The notes under the pieces were generated by a model that did no database searches, was not told the origin of the DNA, and saw only the letters and a list, made by a program, of their open reading frames with translations. Below, piece by piece: positions 54,360 through 63,621 of a DNA stretch of 64,000 nucleotides. Where the stretch lies: the NCBI RefSeq assembly GCF_011317445.1, contig NZ_JAAAPL010000001.1:1116001-1180000 (forward strand). The letters run 5' to 3'. The DNA comes from Chelativorans multitrophicus (GTDB lineage Bacteria > Pseudomonadota > Alphaproteobacteria > Rhizobiales > Rhizobiaceae). The position numbers and the translations under genes were made by a program. Each line of letters begins with the position of its first letter. The first letter of the stretch is position 1.

Positions 54360-55792
54360 GCAACTGCCTCCTGCTTCCGCACATCGCGATCGCGCCACTG
54401 CTGCATAAAGGTGCGGCCTTCAGGCGCCGGCAACTCGCGGTGGCGGGTCCAGCCGCCGGCAAGCGGCAGGTAATGGAAACTGCCTTTCCGGCCTTTGAAG
54501 AACGACAGCAGGGGAATGCCTATGGACGTTGCGAACCGGTAAAGCTTCGGCCGCTTGGCGACCATCGCCCAGGCGCGCAGCCCATAGCGCTGCGTGGCGG
54601 GATTGAGGCCGCGCGAGAATTCGCGCTCTCGCCAGTGGCGCATCATCTTGGGCAGCGGGATTCGCATGGGGCAGACGGATTCGCAGCGGCCGCAAAAGGT
54701 GGAGGCGTTGGGCAGATGCCCCGCTTTTTCCACGCCGACGAGCGATGGCGTGAGAACCGCGCCCATGGGCCCCGGATACACCCAGCCATAGGCATGTCCG
54801 CCGACCGCGTGATAGACCGGGCAATGGTTCATGCAGGCGCCGCAGCGAATGCAGCGCAGCATGTCCTGAAACTCCGTTCCAAGCATCGAAGACCGGCCAT
54901 TGTCGACCAGTACCACATGGTACTCCTCCGGCCCATCCGGATCGCCCGGGCGCCGTGGGCCTGTGGAGACGGTGGTGTAGACGCTCATGTCCTGTCCCGT
55001 GGCCGAACGGGCAAGCACGCGAAGGATCTGCCCCACATCCTCCAATGTCGGCAAGATCTTCTCGATCGACGCCACGACGACATGCACGCGCGGCAGGATC
55101 TGCGTGAGGTCGCCGTTGCCTTCATTGGTGACGATGATGGAACTGCCGGTCTCCGCCACCAGGAAATTGGCGCCGGTGATGCCGACATCCGCCTGGAAAT
55201 ATCGATAGCGGAGCACGCGCCGCGCCTCAGCCAGGAGCGATTCCGGCTCGGACAGGTCGCGGGCGACCGGAAGATGATCATGAACGCGGCGGAAGTCGGC
55301 CTCGACCTGCTCTTGGGTAAGATGCACGGCGGGAGCGATGATGTGGCTCGGATGCTCGCCGCGAAGCTGGATAATATATTCCCCCAGATCCGTTTCGACC
55401 GGACGGACGCCTTCCTTCTCCAAAAATTCGTTGAGCCCGATCTCCTCGGTGATCATGGACTTGCCCTTGGTCACCGTACGAGCGCCGGCGGAACGGCAGA
55501 TCTCGAGGATGATGTTGCGGGCGTCCGCCGCGGTCTCGGCCCAGTGTACATAGCCGCCCGCCTTCTTCACCTTCTCCTCATATGATTCGAGATAGAGGTC
55601 GAGATGGGCCAGCGTATGGTCCTTGATCGCACGGGCGGAATCGCGCAGGGCGTCGAATTCCGGCAATGCGTCGATTGAGTTCTGGCGCTTGTCGATGAAG
55701 CCGGAGCGCACATTGCCGAGCGCCTTCTGTAGCTGCGCATCCGAAAGCGCCTGACGCGAATTTTCCTTGAAGGCCGGTGACGTAATCTGCAT
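54356..55792 (-). CDS. lutB: Lactate utilization iron-sulfur protein B
   Basis: Iron-sulfur subunit of LutABC, 478 residues. The N-terminal LUD domain includes GARTVTKGKSMITEEIGLNEFLE. Two ferredoxin-type clusters follow, CIRCGACMNHCPVYHAVGG (about 313-331) and CGRCESVCPMRIPLP (about 365-379). Its start shares one base with the lutA stop. Confidence 0.94.
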   Translation of the reverse strand: MQITSPAFKENSRQALSDAQLQKALGNVRSGFIDKRQNSIDALPEFDALRDSARAIKDHTLAHLDLYLESYEEKVKKAGGYVHWAETAADARNIILEICRSAGARTVTKGKSMITEEIGLNEFLEKEGVRPVETDLGEYIIQLRGEHPSHIIAPAVHLTQEQVEADFRRVHDHLPVARDLSEPESLLAEARRVLRYRYFQADVGITGANFLVAETGSSIIVTNEGNGDLTQILPRVHVVVASIEKILPTLEDVGQILRVLARSATGQDMSVYTTVSTGPRRPGDPDGPEEYHVVLVDNGRSSMLGTEFQDMLRCIRCGACMNHCPVYHAVGGHAYGWVYPGPMGAVLTPSLVGVEKAGHLPNASTFCGRCESVCPMRIPLPKMMRHWREREFSRGLNPATQRYGLRAWAMVAKRPKLYRFATSIGIPLLSFFKGRKGSFHYLPLAGGWTRHRELPAPEGRTFMQQWRDRDVRKQEAVA

Positions 55793-56571
55793 CAGCGCTT
55801 ATCCTTCCCGATTGCCGGCCCATCCACCATGCCGGCGAGCACCTCGGCCACATGGCGCACCTTCACGTCGGCGCCCTGACGCTGAAGCTTTCCCGCCATG
55901 TTCATGAGGCAGCCGAGATCGCCCGCAAGCAGCGTTTCGGCTCCGGTTGCCCTGATATTCGCCGTCTTTTCCTCGACGATCCTGTTGGAAATGTCCGGAT
56001 ATTTGACGCAGAAGGTGCCGCCGAAACCGCAGCAGGTGTCCGCGTCCCGCATCTCCTGGAGCTTAAGCCCGGCGATAGAGGAGAGAAGCCGGCGCGGCTG
56101 CTCGCGTATGCCGAGCTCGCGCAGGCCCGAGCAGGAATCGTGATAGGTGACGCTGCCTGCGTGGGCGACTGCGACATCCTTCACGCCCATGACATCGACC
56201 AAAAAGCTCACCAGCTCGTGCACCCGAGCCGAAAAGGCCGCAGCGCGTGCCTCCCAATGAGCATCCCCCTTGAAGAGACCGGGATAATGCTTCTTCAACA
56301 TGCCCGCGCAGGAGCCGGAAGGCGCCACGACATAGTCGTACCCTTCAAAGGTCTCGATCGTGTTTTTGGCAATCTCGATCGTGTCGGAACGGTCGCCGGA
56401 ATTGTACGCGGGCTGGCCGCAGCAGGTCTGTGCCATCGGCACCTCCACCTCGCAGCCTGCATCCTCCAGGAGTTTGACGGATGCGAACCCCACCGTCGGC
56501 CGGAAGAGATCGACAAGGCAGGTCACAAACAGGCCCACGCGGGGGTTCTTCTTCTTCACATCTTCTTGCAA
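55792..56571 (-). CDS. lutA: Lactate utilization protein A (CCG domain)
   Basis: Subunit of LutABC with two cysteine-rich CCG domains, 259 residues: QTCCGQPAYNSG near residue 47 and DTCCGFGGTFCVKYPDIS near 178. It resembles the GlcF/heterodisulfide reductase D fold. It starts 4 bases after the GntR regulator stop, so regulator-lutA-lutB-lutC-phosphoesterase form a single leftward operon. Confidence 0.94.
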   Translation of the reverse strand: MQEDVKKKNPRVGLFVTCLVDLFRPTVGFASVKLLEDAGCEVEVPMAQTCCGQPAYNSGDRSDTIEIAKNTIETFEGYDYVVAPSGSCAGMLKKHYPGLFKGDAHWEARAAAFSARVHELVSFLVDVMGVKDVAVAHAGSVTYHDSCSGLRELGIREQPRRLLSSIAGLKLQEMRDADTCCGFGGTFCVKYPDISNRIVEEKTANIRATGAETLLAGDLGCLMNMAGKLQRQGADVKVRHVAEVLAGMVDGPAIGKDKR

Positions 56572-56575
56572 TAGA

Positions 56576-57442
56576 TCACCCTATCTCACGGTCAGCAGCG
56601 GCCGAGCGCTTTGTGCGGGAGGTTTTCGGTCCGGTTTGCCGGGCAAGAGCCTGCGCGTCGGACCGATGGAGCAGGCGAAGGCCGGCTACACGCTCTCTTT
56701 CATCGGTGAGCTCGGCTTCCGCGCTCGCCTTCTGAACATAGGAAATATGGTCCACCGCCGCCTTTCGCGCGGCGGCCGGGTCACCCTCGTGGATGGCCGT
56801 GAAAATCGCGCGGTGCTGCACGAGCAGTTCCTCGCGCGCGCCCGGCAGGTGGTAAATGCGGGCACGGCTGTAGAACACGCCTTCCGCCAACAGGCGATAA
56901 CAGGAGCGCAGCGTATGAAGCAGGATGAAGTTGTGCGCGCACTCACCTACCGCGTTGTGGAATTCAACATCGATTTCGGCTTCTATCGCGGGATCGCGAG
57001 AGGCATGCGCCTCCTCCATGCGCGTCACGATTCTGGAAAGCAGCGCCTTGTCGGCCTCCGTCGCGCGCGTTGCCGCCAGTTCCGCCGCCACGGCTTCGAT
57101 CTCCCGCCGGTATTCCAGATAATCGGCCGTGGCCTTGGGATGGCTAGCTATAAGCTCGCGCATGGGTTTCGCGAACACCTCGCCCACCACATTGGCCACA
57201 TGCGTGCCGCCGCCGGGCCGCGTCGCCAGAAGCCCGCGCCCCTCCAAGACCTTGAGCGCATCACGCAGGATCGGCCGCGACACATCCATCTGGGTCGCCA
57301 ATTCGCGCTCACCGGGGAGGCGATCGCCATCGCGCAGCACACCCTCGAGGATCAATGCCTCGATCTGGTACACGACGGAGTCTGCCGTGCGGGTATGCTC
57401 TATCCTGGAAAAAACGTTCGTCACAGGCCCCTGCCGCTTCAC
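56576..57442 (-). CDS. FadR-type GntR regulator (LldR/GlcC-like)
   Basis: A 288-residue regulator. The N-terminal winged helix includes ILEGVLRDGDRLPGERELATQMDVSRPILRDALKVLEGRGLL (residues 31-72). The C-terminal FCD domain has the metal/effector His-containing DVEFHNAVGECAHN and VQHRAIFTAIHEGD. Position at the head of lutABC and operator sharing with glcD point to lactate or glycolate sensing. The GTG at 57442 has a weak ribosome site; a GTG at 57424 with AGGGG upstream is an alternative. Confidence 0.9.
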   Translation of the reverse strand: MKRQGPVTNVFSRIEHTRTADSVVYQIEALILEGVLRDGDRLPGERELATQMDVSRPILRDALKVLEGRGLLATRPGGGTHVANVVGEVFAKPMRELIASHPKATADYLEYRREIEAVAAELAATRATEADKALLSRIVTRMEEAHASRDPAIEAEIDVEFHNAVGECAHNFILLHTLRSCYRLLAEGVFYSRARIYHLPGAREELLVQHRAIFTAIHEGDPAAARKAAVDHISYVQKASAEAELTDERERVAGLRLLHRSDAQALARQTGPKTSRTKRSAAADREIG

Positions 57443-57476
57443 CAGCGTTCTTGCGTAGGGTAAGGCGCCGCGTACA

Positions 57477-57499
57477 ACTGGTCAACTTATTTGTCCAAT
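57477..57499. promoter_or_regulatory. Putative GntR operator, lut side
   Basis: ACTGGT-N11-TCCAAT, 35 bases upstream of the regulator start. It aligns without gaps to 59033-59055 upstream of glcD, with 16 of 23 positions identical. The TGGT...(A/T)CCA arms are the FadR-family type. It is probably an autoregulatory site controlling the regulator-lutABC operon. Confidence 0.6.
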
Positions 57500-57594
57500 G
57501 CAGGAACAACGATCTGCTTCAGATCAGCGCATTGCGCTTTCCGGGGCGACGGGAGCATACTTCCCCCGGATCTCTACGAGCAACAGAAGTTGTC

Positions 57595-58950
57595 ATGAGC
57601 GACGAGCGCGCGGAAGAGCTGAAGATCATAAAAAATGAGGAGCGCGCCGAATCTCCGCTTGGAGGGCTGTTGACCGGAAGGGTTCTGGGCTTCCCCGCGC
57701 ATCCGGGGCGTGCCAGCGCGCTCGGTGAAGTCCATGCGCGGCCGCACCCCTTGCTCGAAGCGCCGCGCCTCATCATCCAGCTCTCCTTCATGACAGAAGG
57801 CGATTTCGCCGGGGACCAGGCGGTTATCGCCGAACTATCGCGGCGGCTTGGCGTTGTCCCGCCGGACACGCATGCAAGGCACCATGCGATGCGGTGGGGT
57901 CAGGGCACGCTGAGGTGGGAGCGGCACACCGAGTTCTCCAGTTATCAGTGGGACTGCCCGATCTCGCCGCGCAGCGGCAAACCGTTGCAGGAATCGCCTT
58001 TCGGCAACGGCTTTAACCCTCCAGGGACGATTATTTCCGGAACGCGGGTGGAAATCCGCAAGTGGTCGCAGGCGACCGAGAAGCTGATCGGCAGCTTCGA
58101 CCCGACGAGCCTCGGCTACTCCATCGTAGAAGGCGGACGCGCCGCCGTGGCCACGGACTTCCGGCAGGATGGAGACGGGCTAACGCGCATATTGATCCTG
58201 GAACGGGATCTGCCGCCGGCCCGCATCGGCGCGCTGACGCAGCGCCTGATCGATATCGAAACCTATCGAACGCTGGCCATGCTCGGCCTTCCACTCGCCC
58301 AATCGCTCTCTCCGCGCCTTCGGCGGATGGAGGACCGGCTCGCGATCCTGACCGATAAAATGCGCAATCGCGACAATCACAACAGCCAGGCACTGCTTTC
58401 GGAGCTTACCGAACTTGCCGCCGAGCTGGAGGCAGAAGCCGCAGCGAGCCTTTATCGCTTCGGCGCAAGCCGAGCCTATGACGGCATCGTTCAGGAGCGG
58501 TTGGAGATGCTGAATGAAGCGCCCGTTTCCGGATACGAAACCTGGGCCACCTTCCTGCAGCGCCGCCTGGCGCCAGCAATGCGCACCTGTCGATCAGTCG
58601 AGGAAAGGCAGGCCAACCTCTCGCGCAAGCTCACGCGAGCGGCAACCCTCTTGCGAAGCTGGGTCGATGTGGAGATGGAAAAGCAGAACCGCGATCTGCT
58701 TGCCTCAATGAACCGCCGCGCGGAAATGCAGTTGCGCCTTCAACAAACGGTGGAAGGCCTGTCCGTCGCCGCGATCTCCTACTATGTGGTGGGCCTGATA
58801 TCCTATCTGGTGAAGGGCGTGCACCTCTTTCCCGGCTTCTCCCCGGAGGCGATCACCGCCGCCGCAGTACCGGTCGCAGTGCTCGTGATGTGGCTGCTGG
58901 TGCGCCGAATCAGGCGCAGGCACGTTCAAGTGGACAGGCGCAGCGGATAA
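57595..58950 (+). CDS. DUF3422 family membrane protein
   Basis: A 451-residue protein from the ATG at 57595. A large soluble region carries GEVHARPHPLLEAPRLIIQLSFMTEGD and RHTEFSSYQWDCP, both characteristic of the family. It is followed by a helical/coiled region (about 250-380) and two C-terminal membrane helices (about 392-412 and 418-440). The function is not established. It is divergent from the lut operon and upstream of glcD. The frame extends to 57355 but the additional codons overlap the operator and regulator gene. Confidence 0.85.
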   Translation: MSDERAEELKIIKNEERAESPLGGLLTGRVLGFPAHPGRASALGEVHARPHPLLEAPRLIIQLSFMTEGDFAGDQAVIAELSRRLGVVPPDTHARHHAMRWGQGTLRWERHTEFSSYQWDCPISPRSGKPLQESPFGNGFNPPGTIISGTRVEIRKWSQATEKLIGSFDPTSLGYSIVEGGRAAVATDFRQDGDGLTRILILERDLPPARIGALTQRLIDIETYRTLAMLGLPLAQSLSPRLRRMEDRLAILTDKMRNRDNHNSQALLSELTELAAELEAEAAASLYRFGASRAYDGIVQERLEMLNEAPVSGYETWATFLQRRLAPAMRTCRSVEERQANLSRKLTRAATLLRSWVDVEMEKQNRDLLASMNRRAEMQLRLQQTVEGLSVAAISYYVVGLISYLVKGVHLFPGFSPEAITAAAVPVAVLVMWLLVRRIRRRHVQVDRRSG

Positions 58951-59032
58951 GCGTCAGCACGCCATAACTCGCTCGTTTTTTGAGCCTTGGGCGGATTGAC
59001 TCAAGCGCCGCCATTTGCGGAGCGAAAAATTA

Positions 59033-59055
59033 ACTGGTAAATAGATTAGACCAGT
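59033..59055. promoter_or_regulatory. Putative GntR operator, glc side
   Basis: ACTGGT (59033-59038), 11 bases, ACCAGT (59050-59055): perfect 6-base arms, 12 bases before the glcD start. The position would block initiation directly. It matches the site at 57477-57499. Confidence 0.65.
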
Positions 59056-59067
59056 GAAGGAGATTGC

Positions 59068-60564
59068 ATGTCCGGAGCCCTACTCCCCAAGCCTGACATG
59101 GCGACGCTTGCGAAGCGGGACGAGATCGTGGCGGACATGCGCATTATCGTGCCGGGCGAAGGCGTTGTGGAAGCCGAGAGCGCGATGCGCGCATTCGAAA
59201 GCGACGGGCTCACGGCCTATCGCCAGCTGCCGCTCGTCGTGGTGCTGCCGGAAACAGTGGCGCAGGTCTCCCGCATCCTGAAATATTGCGATGAACGCAA
59301 TATTCGCGTTGTGCCGCGCGGCTCAGGCACATCGCTTTCGGGCGGCGCGCTGCCGCTGCAGGATGCCGTGCTGCTCGTCATGAGCCGCTTCAACCGCATA
59401 CTCGAGATCGACTTCGCCAACAGGGCCGTAGTGACTCAGCCTGGCGTCACCAATCTGGGCATCACCCATGCTGTCGAGCATGAAGGCTTCTACTATGCGC
59501 CCGACCCCTCCTCGCAGATCGCCTGCTCCATCGGCGGCAATGTGGCGGAGAATTCGGGCGGGGTGCATTGCCTGAAATACGGGCTTACCGCCAACAACAT
59601 TCTCGGCATCCAGATGGTTCTGATGAATGGAGACGTGATCCGGCTGGGCGGCAAGCATCTCGATTCCGACGGCTATGATCTGATGGGCCTGATGACGGGA
59701 TCGGAAGGCCTGTTGGGGGTCGTCACCGAAGTCACGGTTCGCATTCTCAAGAAGCCGGAGACGGCGCGGGCATTGCTGATTGGCTTTCCCTCCAGCGAGC
59801 AGGCCGGCCAATGCGTTGCCGACATTATCGGCGCCGGCATCATTCCGGGCGGCATGGAAATGATGGACCGGCCGGCGATTCATGCAGCCGAGTCCTTCGT
59901 CAATGCCGGCTATCCGCTCGATGTCGAGGCCCTGCTCATCGTGGAACTGGATGGGCCGCAAGCGGAGGTGCATCATCTGATCGAGAGCGTCGACGCCATC
60001 GCACGGAAAAACGGCTGCACGACGAACCGCGTCTCCAATTCGGACGAAGAGCGGCTTTCCTTCTGGGCAGGAAGGAAGGCAGCCTTCCCCGCTGTGGGCC
60101 GCATTTCGCCCGACTATTACTGCATGGACGGGACCATCCCACGTAAGGAATTACCACGCGTGCTTTCAGGCATGCGCGAGCTTTCGGAAAAGTATGGGCT
60201 GGGCGTCGCCAACGTCTTTCACGCGGGCGACGGCAATCTGCACCCGCTGATCCTTTACGATGCGAACAAGCCCGGCGAGCTGGAGAGGGCGGAAGGCTTC
60301 GGCGCGGACATCCTGCGCCTTTGCGTGCAAGTGGGCGGCGTGCTCACCGGCGAGCATGGCGTGGGAGTGGAAAAGCGCGACCTGATGCCGGAAATGTTCT
60401 CCGAGGAGGACCTGAACCAGCAGATCCGGGTCAAATGTGCCTTCGACCCGAACCATCTGCTCAACCCCGGCAAAGTGTTTCCGCAGCTTCACCGCTGCGC
60501 CGAGCTTGGCCGCATGCACATCCATCGCGGGCAGATGCCCTTTCCGGATCTGGAAAGGTTTTAA
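59068..60564 (+). CDS. glcD: Glycolate oxidase subunit GlcD
   Basis: FAD-containing catalytic subunit that oxidises glycolate (or D-lactate) to the 2-oxoacid. It has 498 residues from the ATG at 59068 with AAGGAG upstream. The FAD_binding_4 domain has VVPRGSGTSLSGGALP (about 80-95) and SIGGNVAENSGGVHCLKYG. The C-terminal domain has VFHAGDGNLHPLILYD, GEHGVGVEKRDLM and PNHLLNPGKVFP. The GTG start of glcE follows after 2 bases. Confidence 0.95.
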   Translation: MSGALLPKPDMATLAKRDEIVADMRIIVPGEGVVEAESAMRAFESDGLTAYRQLPLVVVLPETVAQVSRILKYCDERNIRVVPRGSGTSLSGGALPLQDAVLLVMSRFNRILEIDFANRAVVTQPGVTNLGITHAVEHEGFYYAPDPSSQIACSIGGNVAENSGGVHCLKYGLTANNILGIQMVLMNGDVIRLGGKHLDSDGYDLMGLMTGSEGLLGVVTEVTVRILKKPETARALLIGFPSSEQAGQCVADIIGAGIIPGGMEMMDRPAIHAAESFVNAGYPLDVEALLIVELDGPQAEVHHLIESVDAIARKNGCTTNRVSNSDEERLSFWAGRKAAFPAVGRISPDYYCMDGTIPRKELPRVLSGMRELSEKYGLGVANVFHAGDGNLHPLILYDANKPGELERAEGFGADILRLCVQVGGVLTGEHGVGVEKRDLMPEMFSEEDLNQQIRVKCAFDPNHLLNPGKVFPQLHRCAELGRMHIHRGQMPFPDLERF

Positions 60565-60566
60565 GG

Positions 60567-61775
60567 GTGGCCAGTTTTACCCCCGGCAGTGCGCAGGAAG
60601 TGCTGAACATCGTGCGCTGGGCAGCAGGCGAGGAATCGCCGCTCGAAGTGCTGGGACACGGGTCCAAGCGCGGCATCGGCAGGCCTGCGCAGGCAGAGCA
60701 CACGCTGGACCTCTCCCATCTCACCGGCGTCACGCTCTACGAGCCGGAGGAACTTGTTCTTTCAGCGAAGGCTGGCACGCCGCTCGCGGAACTCAGGGAT
60801 CTGCTGGCAAGGAATAATCAGCAGTTCGCGTTCGAGCCGATGGATTACGGCCCGTTGCTCGGCGGTCCTTCCGGGCGTGGAACGGTTGGCGGCGCGCTTG
60901 CGACCAATCTGTCCGGCCCGCGCCGGATCAAGGCCGGTGCCGCCCGCGACCATGTGCTCGGGGTGCATGCCGTTTCCGGACGAGGCGAGGCCTTCAAGTC
61001 CGGCGGGCGCGTGGTCAAGAATGTCACCGGATACGATTTGTCCAAGGCGCTCGCCGGCTCCTGGGGCACGCTCGCGGTGGTGACGGATGTCACCTTCAAG
61101 GTGCTTCCAGCCCCGGAAACGGAGAAGACTGTCGCAATCATGGGCCTCGACGATGCCCAGGCGGCCTCCGCCATGGCGGAGGCGATGGGTAGCAGCGCCG
61201 AAGTTTCAGGCGCTGCGCATTTGCCGGTGACCGTGGTCGGTCGGTTTCTCGGCGGCACGTTTTCCAGTCAGCCAAGGACCGTGCTGCGCGTCGAGGGGGT
61301 GGGCCCATCGGTCGATTATCGCATCGACCTTGTCGCAAGGCTGATGCGGCCGCACGGACAGGCGGAGGTTCAGGAGCCCCTCCAATCGCGCGCCCTGTGG
61401 CGCGAAATCCGCGACTGCAAACCCTTCGCCGACAACACGCCGGCGCCGGTCTGGCGTGTTTCCATAGCCCCGACAGAGGGGCATAGGCTGGTGGACGCGT
61501 TCCGCAGGGCGGCCGGAGCCAATGCCTATTACGACTGGCAGGGCGGCCTTGTGTGGCTGCGCATGGAAGCCGACCCGGAGGCGGAGATCCTGCGCAAATT
61601 GATCGCCCATTTTGGCGGCGGACATGCCACACTTATACGTGCAGCGCCGGCTTTGAGATCCGCCGTTCCTGTCTTCCATCCTCAACCACCAGCGCTTGCA
61701 GCGCTCGCGTCGCGGCTGAAAGAGCAGTTCGACCCGCAAAACATCCTCAATCCGGGCCGGATGGCCGCAAACTAA
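60567..61775 (+). CDS. glcE: Glycolate oxidase subunit GlcE
   Basis: Second FAD-binding subunit of glycolate oxidase. It has 402 residues from the GTG at 60567, two bases after the glcD stop. It has LEVLGHGSKRGIGRP, GPSGRGTVGGALATNLSGPRR, VVKNVTGYDLSKALAGSWG and the C-terminal FDPQNILNPGRM. The frame upstream (to 60321) lies inside glcD. Confidence 0.93.
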   Translation: MASFTPGSAQEVLNIVRWAAGEESPLEVLGHGSKRGIGRPAQAEHTLDLSHLTGVTLYEPEELVLSAKAGTPLAELRDLLARNNQQFAFEPMDYGPLLGGPSGRGTVGGALATNLSGPRRIKAGAARDHVLGVHAVSGRGEAFKSGGRVVKNVTGYDLSKALAGSWGTLAVVTDVTFKVLPAPETEKTVAIMGLDDAQAASAMAEAMGSSAEVSGAAHLPVTVVGRFLGGTFSSQPRTVLRVEGVGPSVDYRIDLVARLMRPHGQAEVQEPLQSRALWREIRDCKPFADNTPAPVWRVSIAPTEGHRLVDAFRRAAGANAYYDWQGGLVWLRMEADPEAEILRKLIAHFGGGHATLIRAAPALRSAVPVFHPQPPALAALASRLKEQFDPQNILNPGRMAAN

Positions 61776-61815
61776 GCGCGTGATAGACTGATAGCCGTCA
61801 AGCCTGGAGGGAACC

Positions 61816-62193
61816 ATGACTGAAACGAACCAGCCCACACCGCCGCGCAAAACCGACCGCTGGCTCGAGCCGGGACCAACGAACATACAGGTGATCTATA
61901 TTCTCTATCTCGTCAGCTTCGTCATCGGCATATCGGCTCTTGTGGGGATCGTGCTCGCTTATATGAACCGCGGCAAATCCGAGGCCTGGATAGAGACGCA
62001 TTATACCTGGGCGATCCGCACCTTCTGGATTGGCATCCTCTACGCCCTTATCTCAATGGTGCTGATGGTCGTTGGGATCGGTTTCCTTCTGCTCCTGGCC
62101 GTCGCCGTGTGGATCGTCGTGCGCGCCGTTGTCGGCCTGCAACTGGTGGGACGCGGAGAGCCGATCAAAAATCCTCAAAGCTGGATGCTTTAG
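61816..62193 (+). CDS. DUF4870-like small membrane protein
   Basis: A 125-residue protein with three hydrophobic segments (about 25-48, 66-88 and 90-110) and AWIETHYTWAIRTFW between the first two, as in DUF4870/YtxH-like membrane proteins. Start at 61816 after GGAGGG. It lies between glcE and glcF, 7 bases before glcF, so it is probably co-transcribed. Function unknown. Confidence 0.82.
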   Translation: MTETNQPTPPRKTDRWLEPGPTNIQVIYILYLVSFVIGISALVGIVLAYMNRGKSEAWIETHYTWAIRTFWIGILYALISMVLMVVGIGFLLLLAVAVWIVVRAVVGLQLVGRGEPIKNPQSWML

Positions 62194-62200
62194 ACAGAAG

Positions 62201-63532
62201 ATGCAGACAAACTTCACGCCCGAGCAGCTTGCCGACCCGCATACCGCGGAATCGGAGACGATCCTGCGCAAATGCGTCCACTGCGGGTTCTGCACCGCCA
62301 CCTGCCCCACATATGTGGAGCTCGGCAACGAGCTCGATTCACCGCGCGGGCGCATCTATCTCATCAAGGAGATGCTGGAGAATGGACGGCCCGCCGATCG
62401 CGAGACCGTGACCCATATCGACCGCTGCCTCTCCTGCCTTTCCTGCATGACCACCTGCCCCTCGGGCGTGAACTACATGCATCTGGTCGACCACGCGCGG
62501 ACATATATCGAGAAGACCTATCGCCGGCCATTGTTGGACCGGCTGATGCGCGCGATGCTCGCCCGCGTGCTCCCCTATCCCGGCCGATTCCGGCTCGCGC
62601 TGAGGCTGGCAAGAATAGGGCGCCCCTTCGCGCCGCTTTTCCGCGCCATACCCGGCCTGAAACCGGTGGCCTCAATGCTGGAACTTGCGCCGCAGCAAAC
62701 GCCCGCGGCCGAGGCCTCTGCCGCCCTCAAACCGGAGGGGCGGCCGCAGGGCCGGGTCGCACTGCTCGCCGGATGCGCGCAATCCGTGCTCGATCCAGGA
62801 ATCAACGCCGCTACCTCGCGGCTCCTTTCGCGGTTGGGTGTCGAGGTGGTGCGGCCCGAGGGGGAAGGCTGCTGCGGCGCGCTGGTGCACCATATGGGCC
62901 GCGAGGAAGAGGCGCTTGCCTTCGCGCGGCGCAATGTTGACGCGTGGATGCGTGTCATCAACGGCGGCGGGCTCGATGCCATCATCATCACGGCTTCAGG
63001 CTGCGGGACGACCATCAAGGATTATGGGCACATGCTTCGGCTCGACCCGGCCTATGCCGAAAAGGCCCGGCAGGTCTCCGCGCTCGCGAAGGATGTTACG
63101 GAGTACCTCGCCACATTCGACCTGCCTGAGCCGGAAATCCCGCCGGGGCTGACCATCGCCTATCATTCCGCCTGCTCGCTGCAGCATGGCCAAAAGATCA
63201 CGCGACAGCCCAAGGCACTGCTCACCCGCGCGGGCTTTATCGTGAAGGAGCCGCGTGAGGGACATCTGTGCTGCGGCTCAGCCGGCACTTACAACATCCT
63301 GCAGCCGGACATATCGCGGCGGCTGCGCGACCGGAAGGTGGAGAACATCGAGGCCACCGGCGCGGTGGCGGTTGCCGCGGGCAATATCGGCTGCATCACG
63401 CAAATCGCCTCGGGCTCAGCATTGCCAATCGTGCATACGGTCGAGCTGCTGGACTGGGCCTATGGCGGCCCGAAACCTGGAGGTCTTCCGGAGGCGGAAC
63501 AAAAAGCTGGGCAGGCCGCCGTGGCCGCATAA
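62201..63532 (+). CDS. glcF: Glycolate oxidase iron-sulfur subunit GlcF
   Basis: Electron-transfer subunit of glycolate oxidase, 443 residues from the ATG at 62201. Two [4Fe-4S] motifs are CVHCGFCTATCP (about 25-36) and CLSCLSCMTTCP (about 75-86). Two CCG domains follow, with LLAGCAQS, GEGCCGALVHH, and later SACSLQHGQK and LCCGSAGTYNILQP. A terminator follows directly. Confidence 0.95.
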   Translation: MQTNFTPEQLADPHTAESETILRKCVHCGFCTATCPTYVELGNELDSPRGRIYLIKEMLENGRPADRETVTHIDRCLSCLSCMTTCPSGVNYMHLVDHARTYIEKTYRRPLLDRLMRAMLARVLPYPGRFRLALRLARIGRPFAPLFRAIPGLKPVASMLELAPQQTPAAEASAALKPEGRPQGRVALLAGCAQSVLDPGINAATSRLLSRLGVEVVRPEGEGCCGALVHHMGREEEALAFARRNVDAWMRVINGGGLDAIIITASGCGTTIKDYGHMLRLDPAYAEKARQVSALAKDVTEYLATFDLPEPEIPPGLTIAYHSACSLQHGQKITRQPKALLTRAGFIVKEPREGHLCCGSAGTYNILQPDISRRLRDRKVENIEATGAVAVAAGNIGCITQIASGSALPIVHTVELLDWAYGGPKPGGLPEAEQKAGQAAVAA

Positions 63533-63536
63533 AAAA

Positions 63537-63567
63537 GCAGCGCTTCATCGCTGAAGCGCTGCCTTTT
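63537..63567 (+). terminator. Rho-independent terminator after glcF
   Basis: A perfect 11-bp stem (63537-63547 with 63552-63562, GCAGCGCTTCA / TGAAGCGCTGC), loop TCGC, followed by CTTTTC. An A-run (63530-63536) precedes it, so it may also work for the convergent L,D-transpeptidase gene. Confidence 0.9.
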
Positions 63568-63621
63568 CGAAGACAATACCGGCAAGACCCCTCCGGCCGG
63601 CTCGTCCCCCGCATCTGAGAA

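Noticed and set aside
54053-55585. 510-codon rightward open frame
   Set aside because: Antisense to lutB and lutC, both with clear motifs and overlapping starts.
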